The notes under the pieces: generated by a model
Seen by the model: only the letters and a program-made list of their open reading frames with translations
What the model was told of the DNA's origin: nothing
The model's database searches: none
Assembly (NCBI GenBank): GCA_014549065.1
Contig: JACDOX010000118.1
Location: 1,094,132 to 1,158,131, forward strand
Reading direction: 5' to 3'
DNA from: Cardinalis cardinalis
Taxonomy: Eukaryota > Chordata > Aves > Passeriformes > Cardinalidae
Length of the DNA stretch: 64,000 nt
Shown: positions 13,101 to 64,000 of the stretch, in pieces
Layout of the letters: every line of letters begins with the position of its first letter
Position numbering within the stretch: position 1 is the stretch's first letter
Translations under genes and position numbers: made by a program

Positions 13101-15237
13101 CTGCCTTAGGAACTCTTTCTCCCTCTTTTTAGCAGTTGGGATGTTGGTTGAAGAGATGCAGTGTAACTGCTGTGGACTCGAGTTGACCTTCGAGAGTTGT
13201 TGGCCTAGGATAGGGTTTTTGTGTGTGAATCAAATAATAGCACTTTTCACATGAAATGGAATATCATATGTTTGTGTATAATAACAACAGTACCAAGTAA
13301 CAAAGCCTTGTGTTATCCCTGCTCTTTCTAAAAATTTAATACCATAGTTTAGTTTAACCACTACGTACGAATAGTTCTTTTCATAAATATGGTTTTGTAG
13401 TAAAGTATTCTTACATATTGAAATTNTGTTCTTCTTAAAGTAATATAGTAATAATTACCTTTCTATTTTTCTGCCCATAAATAAATCTGGAAGAAATTGA
13501 TAGTGGCTTATAGAATTATTCATCTATTGCTCTATTTTCTGGTTAATATTAAGTAGTAATTAACTGGAAGAAGTAAATTTTTTGAGTCTAGGAAGTNAGC
13601 AAGATGATACTGTCATTCTGTATTCATGTGTTTAATTGCAAAATTCAAATTGAATGCCAATCAGAGGATAGTGAGGTAGTGTCAATTGCAGTGGAATTAT
13701 GACTTATAAATAATATTTTTATTTGGTGGACTGCATGTGAAAAAAACCCCAAAATTAAGTTCTTTTTCATAGCCTTTTTAACAGCTACATCCTGACTTAA
13801 ATACAGATGTTTCCTTTGGGGGAAAGGAAGGGTGAATGAGGAACACCTTGAGTTGAAAAGATTCTGGGAACAGGTAGTATTCATAGATGCACCAGGGTAC
13901 ATAAAAACGAGATGTTCAGTTAGAGAGGAGAGTTAAATATTTCCATCATTATAGAAGGGGAACCTCAACATCTGCTGGTTATGCTTTCTGCTAGCTAGCA
14001 AGGGGTTGGCCTTTTGTTAGAAGCTCTTATACAGCAATTAAGTATTTTGTGTTAGGGACACCAAAATGTGTATTGGCAGATTAATAAGCAAGTGACAGTT
14101 AATTCTAACACATACGGCGGTTTTTGTGGCATTGTAGATTCAGAACCGTGTCTTCTTTAGTACCAGGTCTAAGAAATCAAAGTGTTTCTGCTCACGTGGA
14201 TTGTAGACATGGAATTAATTTTCTTGCTTTTATTGCAATGCTGACTTAGGATCACAGTCCAAGACTGTGGGTGTGTAACACCCAGCACAGAGTATTTCCC
14301 TCAGTGGAGGTGAATGGCCACTCNTGGACCTTTGTTCTTCCTGGCTTTTGTTGCTCAGTCCTGAAGGTCCATTGTCAGTAGTTCTGCAGCAGGTTCGGTT
14401 TGCAGAAATTAAAAAAGTTAAATACAAGCAAGGTGTGATCTAGATTGCACTTCAGCATTACGATGCATGATTGTTATATGTCTTTAATAACTAGCTTGCT
14501 GCGATTAGAGAAACAAAAATGGCAGGTTGAATTTTAGATGTGTGTTTTCTAAGATGTATATTGATTGAATTCTTGCTTTTCCACCTAATCATCTGAGTAA
14601 CTATTTCCCCCATAAAAAATAAAACTAGCTACATAATCAGTTGTATGTCAGATTAAAATGAGACAATACTTGTTGCTGAGACTCACATAATGAAAATACT
14701 TATTGGTGTTTTTACTTAGAGTTGGAGATTTAAATGTATATGAGTAATGGGAACGCAAAGAACTGTGAGGAGTGGTAATTTCTGTGTTACTGTAGTAAGA
14801 CAGTCATTGACTGAAAAAAATGCAAAAATGTCTCTATCTCAGCTGGTCTTTTTAGAGTTCAGGAGAAAAGGCAGAAGAGAACTTCAGATAACTGAGTGGA
14901 AGTCAGGGAGAGTATAACAGAATACTTAATTTTCAAAACTCTGTGAAGCCTGGAGTAGAACATGGAATAGCCTGGAAGTGGCTGTGACAAAGCACCTATG
15001 ACTTAACTGTAGGTCCTGAAAGAGTATATTTTATTTTTTGCTGCTCAGAGACCAAGAACAAATAATAGGATTTATTTGGTCTCAGCCTATACTATTTTTG
15101 AAATTACAGAAGGGTTCAGATGAACTTTGGGTGACAGATTTATCATAAAGCTGTATTGTCTGTAGAAAAATGGAAAGCCATTAAGTGTCACTGAGGTTTG
15201 CGTATTCCAGTCAGTGAGCTCTAGGGTGCAGAATGAC

Positions 15238-15540
15238 TGAGTGGTTTGGGCTGGAAGGAATCATCTAGTTTAGTCTCCTTGTCTTGGACAGAGGTATAGA
15301 TCAGGTTGCTCAAAGCTCCTTTCAACATGGCCTTAAACNCTGCCAGNATCAGTCATCCACAACTTTACTGGGCAGCCTGTTCCAGTGTCTCACCACCACC
15401 CTCACAGTANAGGATTTCCTCCTTATATCCACTCTGAATCTATCCTCTTTTAAATTAAAACCATTGACCCTTCTCCTGTAGCTACAGTTACTAGTAAAAA
15501 GTCTTCCTCCATCTTTCTTATAGGCTCCCTATATGAATGG
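15238..15540 (-). mobile_element. CR1 LINE 3' fragment, reverse orientation
   Basis: The reverse complement of the CR1 3' end is recognisable: 'tggtttgggctggaaggaat', 'aacatggccttaaacnctgc', 'gggcagcctgttccagtgtc' and 'aaaagtcttcctccatcttt'. It contains three ambiguous bases and lies about 1 kb upstream of CUL1 exon 2. Confidence 0.9.
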
Positions 15541-16557
15541 GAAGACTCCAGTAATATTAATTTGGTCCTTAGTAAAACTCTCTTATTTGTGGGCTAATTT
15601 TTTACATTGTCATTTTCTGTTATGTTCTTAATTTTGTTGCTTTGGAGGATGAGATGTTAAAATTGCAAATGGATTTTTATGGACTTGTGTAAAAATGGAT
15701 CTTTCTGCTTGATGTTTTCAGTGGACCTTTTCAGGTGAATGTGTTCCTTCGCCATAATACCACGAGGCTGATGAATTGGTAGCCATCTTTTCACTATGTC
15801 CCTAAATTTGTGCACTTAAAACTCATGGGAGTAGTGCATTTTCTTACNTTCTGATTGTTTCTGATTGTTTCACAATTCATTCGATATTTATTCTGTGTAC
15901 TCCTATTAGTAGTTCTTTCTTCCCACCATTATTGACTGTATGTTCTCTTGCTGGGAAAACGACATTGAAGGAAGAGTGGTGTTCTTCTACATAGCAAAGA
16001 AATAAATGTAAGCATATGCTTGCCAGATAGAAAAATTCTCTGCTACCAAAATGCCTTGGCCTTTGAGGTTGCCNGTAATAGTACAAGTTTGAAAGTTATT
16101 GATAACTGAAGAAAAAGTTGTTTGTAGTATCTTCTGGTTAATCTTTGATACCCATAAGGATGTTTGTTAGGCAATGAGCTACCACAGAACCCAGAGTTGC
16201 TCAGAAGTACTGGGGTTTTACTGTTGAGTGGGGAGGAACTATTTACACTTGCTGGTAAATCGTGTCTGCTGCTTGGAAAGCTTTTTGCTATTATGTTTTG
16301 TTGTTAGCATTAGAGTTCTGTTGTCAGCTGCATTGTTCCAAGTACCTACAGCCTTTGGANAACTCTGGGTACTAGCTGTCTCATTTTGTGGTGAATTGCT
16401 AAATTATGTTCCTTGGTTTTGATATTTCACATCTTAGGATGGATTTCTCATCTGTGTAAACGACAATATTTCAATGAAATAATAATAAATTTTGTATCTT
16501 TAGTGTGGTTAAATTTAGATTGTCATATAACATGTATGTTTTCTTTTCCTGTTGCAG

Positions 16558-16710
16558 GTTATCCTCCTGGGAAACATCACTTTTTGTGTATAAAGAATAT
16601 CTTGCTGACTTGCTGCAACTGAGNTTAGCATGTTACTTGACTTGTGATTCTGATGGAGGAATAACAAGAGCTCAGGCTGCTGCACTGGAAGACTTTACAG
16701 GAAATACAAA
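16558..16710 (+). other. CUL1: CUL1 5' UTR part of exon 2
   Basis: A pyrimidine-rich acceptor (ttttcttttcctgttgcag, AG at 16556-16557) opens the exon that carries the start codon. The leader has several upstream frames. One runs from the exon 1 ATG to TAA at 16591-16593. Others start at ATG 16630 (stop 16645-16647) and ATG 16653 (stop 16662-16664). All close before the CUL1 ATG. Confidence 0.75.
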
Positions 16711-53340
<36,630 letters not shown>

Positions 53341-53810
53341 CATTTTTATTAGCAATGACCTGACTGTGTGACACTCGGCAAGTAGGTATGTGATGGAAAG
53401 AATGAAAGTGACAGAACTTCATAGCAGCCACCCTGCTGCCATTTGGACCTCCCTTTTTAATGACTGAGACCAGGACTCCACCAGCCAGTCTCAGATTTAC
53501 ATCAGAACTGCTCAGGATTGATACATTTCAAGTATGTAAATATGGACACCAATGCCATTTAACCTAATTTAAGAACAGAAAGGAATCAGACCCTTCTCAT
53601 TTAAGGGTTGCATGCTACTGCATTTAAATCAATACATTGGCTATATGATAAACAGCTGCCATCACAGGCAGCACTTATACATGTTGGCAGCACTTGGAGA
53701 GCGAGTCTGAATGGACCCATGTGTAATCTGCTATGAAAAACCATTTGTATAGTGTGTTTCATTTTTTAATGTGTGATAAATAATAAAAAAAATTTAAAAG
53801 ATTTCTGTAC
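53341..53810 (+). other. CUL1: CUL1 3' UTR
   Basis: Sequence from the stop codon to the first good poly(A) signal. The end is approximate; a second signal 80 bp further on could extend it to about 53890. Confidence 0.7.
53782..53787 (+). terminator. CUL1: CUL1 poly(A) signal AATAAA
   Basis: AATAAA lies in an AT-rich context about 440 nt after the stop, followed by T/G-rich sequence (gttgcatttggttttattgt) typical of a downstream element. A second AATAAA is at 53865-53870 and a third at 54023-54028. Confidence 0.7.
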
Positions 53811-53889
53811 AAGTTGCATTTGGTTTTATTGTTTTAAGTTTCATTACTTATCTTTCTAAATGTAAATAAAAGGTATAATGGTTATGAAA

Positions 53890-55789
53890 GCGATTAGAAA
53901 TTTGTTTTGCTTTTCCTCCCCATTTTCTGGTGCTTTAAGAACATTTTGTTCTCTGAAGATACTGTCATCTATCATTATCTGCATGTTACTTCTTTTTGAA
54001 GAGGAAGTGTCTGCACTTTGAAAATAAAAGAAATTTCTGATGATATCACAAGATATGCAGAACAGAAAATGCTCAAAATATATGTGGCAATGCTTGGTCA
54101 TCTGAACTTGGAGCTGGTTCTAATATTGCTCATTGTGCTATAAAGTGCATCACACTTGCATAAATGCTGCCTAGAACAAAGGAGGTTTAGGCTGCCTATT
54201 TCTTTGACTGGAGCAGAAAATTGAGTGTGTTGTTGAAGAACAATTCCCATTAAATGCAACCTGTGATGGGAATTAAAATACTTTAAAGTGTTACTAGACA
54301 TACCTTGATTGACCAGGCCTCATTCCATTCTTCTCACAACATTTTATGAAATGAGTATTGGCATTCCATATGCTACAAACAAAATGCTGCCATCCTTACA
54401 GGTCTCACTATTGGTAATCTATATTTTCTAATCTTGATCCTGAAAAGAACTTAACTTCTGTAGCCATTTTACCCTTTATGCAAACTGTGATTTTGTTCAG
54501 TGTTTCGTCTCGTAGGAAAAGAGCCAGGTTTTGTGTTGCTAATGTTTCTCTCTNGAGGGAAATGGTTACAGTTGAACTCTGGGTTAAAAAAAACCCTGAG
54601 CAGTACTAGAAGAGAGGGGTGTCATCTGCACTTGAGATTTCTACGCTTGCTATTTCTGTTCTGAAAGAGCTAAAGCCTGCCATTAGGGGCAATAGAAGCA
54701 TCTTGCGGCTCAAAGTTGCTTTTGGAAATTTAGAAGAATGGAACTAGCGATGCCTCTTAATTTTTTTTTTTTCCCTAAGATGTTGTTTTGTTTTTGTAAA
54801 CCCCTTCTTGCAGAAAGTTCAGGGCTAATAGATTTCTTTAGCAGGATGTGTGTGCTGTGATGACAAAGAAGCAGCCTGAACTCCTTTCTTANTTGGAAGG
54901 CCAGAAATCACCTGCTCTGAGCTGCCTTTCAAAGCCCTTGGCTGGCTAAAGCAATGCTTTGTGTACTGTGCATCCTTCAGACCAGGAGCTGTGCTCTACC
55001 TAAGGAGGGAGAAAATCAGGCTTATACTTGTGGACTGTTCTTTTCCTCATGAACTCTTAGTTCTTACTTGGGCCACCACCAAGGTGGAGGGCATGTGGCA
55101 GCTGCCTGCTGTGCATGGAAGCAGGAAGAGCTGAACTCATCCCCAGACTTGGAGCCCCCTCAGTGCAGCAGGTAACTGGTCACCATGGACAAGATTTCAT
55201 GCACTCAGTGTGACAACAATGCCACCCTGTGCCTGCCCTCCCACTCCAGCTGGTTTGACGTGAGCATTTTGTTCAACATCACAAGCTAGAGTTCACATCC
55301 ACTAGCAAGTAAGAAATAAATGTGGTAGCCCTGTACAGACATCTAGCTGCAGTCTAAATGTTTCTGGATGAAAACTGCATTTCTCTTCTGCTTCTCTTAA
55401 CTTTTTAACACAGGTGTAGTTACTGTTGTATTTATCATTCAGTTTGGTTCTTCAGAGAAGCCACAGTGAGGGCACCTTGTACCACAAANTTGTCTTGAAA
55501 GTAGTGTTTGTCACAGAAATCACAGCTACTCTGGCAATTGCAGGAGTTTCTGGGCTGCAGCCATTACTCCAGAGAATGTGGATGTATCTGCAGCCAAGGG
55601 AGCTGAGAAGCTGCAAGACCAATCACGTGACTGCCATCTACGCTGTTTCCATCTTCACACTGATCTTAAACCTGACCCAGAGTAACAGAAGGAGACAAAT
55701 ATGGAGCTACCTTTGCTCAGAAGTTACAGGTTAAATTCACGTTGTTTTCTCAAGGGGCTGACACAAAATTTCAACTCAATTCCAGTAAA
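53890..55789. other. CUL1-EZH2 intergenic region
   Basis: About 1.9 kb between two convergent 3' ends. I see no gene, RNA or recognisable transposon. An open frame of about 100 codons at 55426-55734 lacks any family or splice support. Confidence 0.55.
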
Positions 55790-56061
55790 AATGAAGAAGT
55801 TCAAGTATCCTTTATTCAAGGTTGAAAAATGTACCACACCACATTATTGCAAAAGTTCCTAGGTACAAAACACTTTGCAGCTGGTGAGAAGGCAATAAAA
55901 AGTTGGTTTTTTTTAAAATTCATTACTATAAATTACTGTTACAGTACTTTGCAAATACAGAATTTCAAATTGCATCATTTGTATTTTTCTAAAATTGCCC
56001 ACAGTACTAGAAATTCCTGAAGATAAGGCAGCTGTTTGTTTAAAAGAAGAGGTAGCTGGTG
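55790..56061 (-). other. EZH2: EZH2 3' UTR
   Basis: Sequence between the stop codon and the inferred cleavage region about 20 nt past the AATAAA. The end is approximate. Confidence 0.7.
55811..55816 (-). terminator. EZH2: EZH2 poly(A) signal AATAAA
   Basis: TTTATT on the + strand is AATAAA on the - strand, about 250 nt beyond the EZH2 stop. That gives a short 3' UTR, as I recall for EZH2 in other vertebrates. Confidence 0.75.
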
Positions 56062-61610
<5,549 letters not shown>

Positions 61611-64000
61611 CTGCAAAAACACAAAACAAACAAGAAGGTTGACAGGAACTCCTCCTGCAGTGGGCTGGGAAAGGCAGCTGCATCTTGCACCCACATTTGG
61701 TTTAAGATGGGAAAGTTTCTGGAGACATGAACACCTGCACATGAGTCAGAGGGACTGCAGCAGAACCTGTCCCAGTCTAGGGCTGGCCAAGATCAGAGCT
61801 CTGCAGGCTGCTCCCCCCGCTCCCCACACCACTCCTCCAGTCCCAGCGTTACACAGATGAGCTGTCCCCACCCAGCCCAGCCTAGAGATGCTTAAACTCA
61901 GATGCCCTTGAAGGAAGCCCTGCCAAGAGCAGGTGCTGGAGCTGCTTCTGGCAGGCAGGAGCAGCAGCGAGGGAAGGGTACGAAGGTGCAGATTGGGAGG
62001 GTCATGCCTGAACAGGGGCACAGAAATGGCACAGCTGCACAGGACTTGGCCCCAGCACCACTCTGGTTGTCCCCTACAGATCACAGCCAGGTCCTACCCT
62101 TCACCTGAGGAGCTCCAAGTACTTGACAGGAGACAGTGTCTGGCCTGGCACAGCCACACTGATGGGACCTCAATATTCCTTCTGGCTGGACACTTTTCCC
62201 CAGTTGTCCTGGCTGGTGGCGCTGCACCAAGCCTTTCCCCTTCTGCTTCAAAGCCCAGACTCCTTTCTCTTATGTCCTTACAGTTTTCCTTCAGTGTCCC
62301 CTTTCTCAGGCAGCTCAGCCAAGCACACCCTTTGCCAGAAGTGGTGTTCTTGTTGTGTGGTGGATTTTATTGTTTGTGTTAGTTGCTTTGCTGTGTTCTT
62401 GTTAAGAGTAACATGCTTTTTGGTTAGCATTCACTATACTTGAAAGTTCTTGCAAGTTACTTTTACCCCTTTATTTTGTATCCATTTCAGATTGCAAGCT
62501 CTTTGGCCAGGGAATGTCAGCTATTCCATAAAGGGTGTGTCAGAAACAATCAAGCAAAAACACCTGTCTGGACCTTTAGCACGAAAAGGAAAACCAGACT
62601 TTTCATTTCAGTAGCCTTAAAGTTAAAGGCGAAANCAGTTGTTTTATTTTTTCTTCCATTCTATGCATTTTAGTTGCCACTTGTATATAGTATATAGTAA
62701 ACACACATAACAAAAAAATTAGACTAAAGATTTTCAAAGTTTATACTTCTTGGACTTCCTTAGTATATCATATAACAACATGAAGACAATATGGGAGAAG
62801 CCTCATTCCCTGGCCAAATAATACATTGCCAGCTGCATCAAATAACCTCACTTTCTCNGCAGATTTACTGAGCCGCCCAAAACACTCATGAGGACAGGTA
62901 CTAAAAGACCCCCAGCACAGAACACCTACAAAAGCTATTCTGCCTTTCAGTGAATGCAACACTCCTCAGAAGTTTGCACTTTGAAAAAATATCTCCCACT
63001 GTAACTACTTAAATAGGACTTTTTAGCTGCTACTTCCTTCATAAAAGCATAGCAACTTTTACTTCAACTAAATGGTGTGCAGTACCCTCCAACAGCTTCA
63101 GATAAATAAGATTCTCTATAAAATTGCCCTTCTAAAGCATTACTATAACCAATTTTCTTACAAGCACTGAAGGAGCCCATACAAGTTAGAAACCCAAAAA
63201 GGCAGACTTGTCCAAGTAACTAAGGCTGAGAGGAAAGAAGAAGCCCAGAATCACAGAGTACTGTAATAAATAGATGACATTTCTATTAAGAGTGATTCAC
63301 NCTAGAAAAAAAGGCTACCAACATATATTTATGAGTTATGAGACTTTGACTCTGCAAGAAGACACTTCCCATATGCCTGAAAGGAGTGCAATTTTGACTT
63401 AAATTACTCTTATGCACACCAAACTACTTTCTTTCTTGTCTATCTGGTATTTGGAAAATGTAACATATCATATTTTTTAACAAGTCTTTCACAGAAACTT
63501 GTCTGTCACTTCAAGATAATAAGAATCTACTAGCACAAAAACTCTTAAAAGCATTCTGTGGCCAGACTTGTTAAAATACTCTTTCATTAGCAATTAGCAG
63601 CTTCACTTTTTCTCCTAAGGTAAGCACTATCCTAATACTTTAAATGCACACAATTGTGCCTACACATCAAGAAAGTATTAATAGTAACAAGTCAAAGCAG
63701 AAGGAAAACTTCAGGTGGCAGTCACCATGGGAAAGGCATCCACGTGCTCTGCCCCTCTCCTGGAGAGACTTTTGTCACAGGAGGGAGAGGGGGACTGGAG
63801 ACACAGTGGCAGCAGGAACTGTGGGCAATGACAAGACAACAGGAAGCAGGCTGCCAGCACTGACAACAGGAGTTTTGACTAGCACAATCCAAGAGGACAT
63901 TCACTGCCTTGGAAATTCCAAAAACTGCCACAAAACGCTCAAGTTCCCCCAGTTAGTGCACAAAGCTGGAGCCTGAGCAAGCACTGCACTAAAAGCAGAG
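61611..64000 (-). other. EZH2: EZH2 intron upstream of the 41-nt exon (incomplete)
   Basis: No sequence matching the preceding EZH2 exons (SANT2 region, the ...PPRKKKRKH segment) is present here on the - strand, so this is one intron running off the window. The part at about 61640-62300 is distinctly GC-richer than its surroundings and unidentified. The remainder is AT-rich with nothing recognised. Confidence 0.6.

Larger units (their letters stand above)
1576..16557 (+). other. CUL1: CUL1 intron 1
   Basis: This 15-kb intron follows the non-coding exon. Beyond the CpG island it is AT-rich. It contains a CR1 at 5610-6125, a G/T-rich tract at 8685-8775, an ERV LTR at 9070-10121 and a reverse CR1 at 15238-15540. 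Between these I see no recognisable gene or RNA. Several open frames of 60-80 codons are present but lack coding signatures. Confidence 0.6.

Noticed and set aside
55426..55734. 102-codon frame between CUL1 and EZH2
   Set aside because: Contains an ambiguous base, has no recognisable family, promoter or splice context, and sits in intergenic DNA.

Overview
The window is vertebrate nuclear DNA, almost certainly from a bird. The evidence is several CR1-family LINE copies with typical avian 3' ends, an avian-type endogenous-retrovirus LTR, short introns, and two proteins that match their vertebrate orthologues residue for residue as far as I can recall them. Many isolated single 'n' bases occur throughout; the four inside codons are all at third positions.

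Layout. Positions 1-1240 are upstream flank, with a reverse-oriented CR1 at 543-1195. A CpG island at about 1240-2130 holds the CUL1 promoter and a non-coding first exon whose predicted donor follows 1575. CUL1 (cullin-1) then runs on the + strand to 53340: a start codon at 16711, 21 coding exons and a 776-residue product whose junction phases all agree. Intron 1 (15 kb) carries CR1 copies, an ERV LTR and a G/T-rich tract. Intron 2 (12.4 kb) has the donor and branch-site hallmarks of a minor-spliceosome (U12-type) intron. It also holds CR1 elements and a phase-compatible chain of unidentified exon-like open segments (19722-25399, + strand). Intron 9 uses a GC donor.

The CUL1 3' UTR ends near 53.8 kb. 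About 1.9 kb of intergenic DNA follows, then the 3' end of EZH2 on the - strand: poly(A) signal at 55811-55816 and stop codon at 56062-56064. Eight EZH2 exons (61610 down to 56062) encode the last 250 residues, R497-P746 in the numbering of the 746-residue human isoform. This part contains the CXC domain and the whole catalytic SET domain. The rest of EZH2 lies beyond position 64000.

The two genes are convergent (tail to tail), which is the arrangement I recall for CUL1-EZH2 on human 7q36. They are not known to act in one pathway: CUL1 is the scaffold of SCF ubiquitin ligases, and EZH2 is the H3K27 methyltransferase of PRC2. The linkage reads as conserved synteny, not an operon-like unit.

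The most unusual items are the U12-type intron 2, the GC-AG intron 9, the unidentified exon-like chain inside intron 2, an antisense open frame in intron 8, and an internally deleted CR1 that keeps 5'-region sequence. None of these could be tested against a database here.
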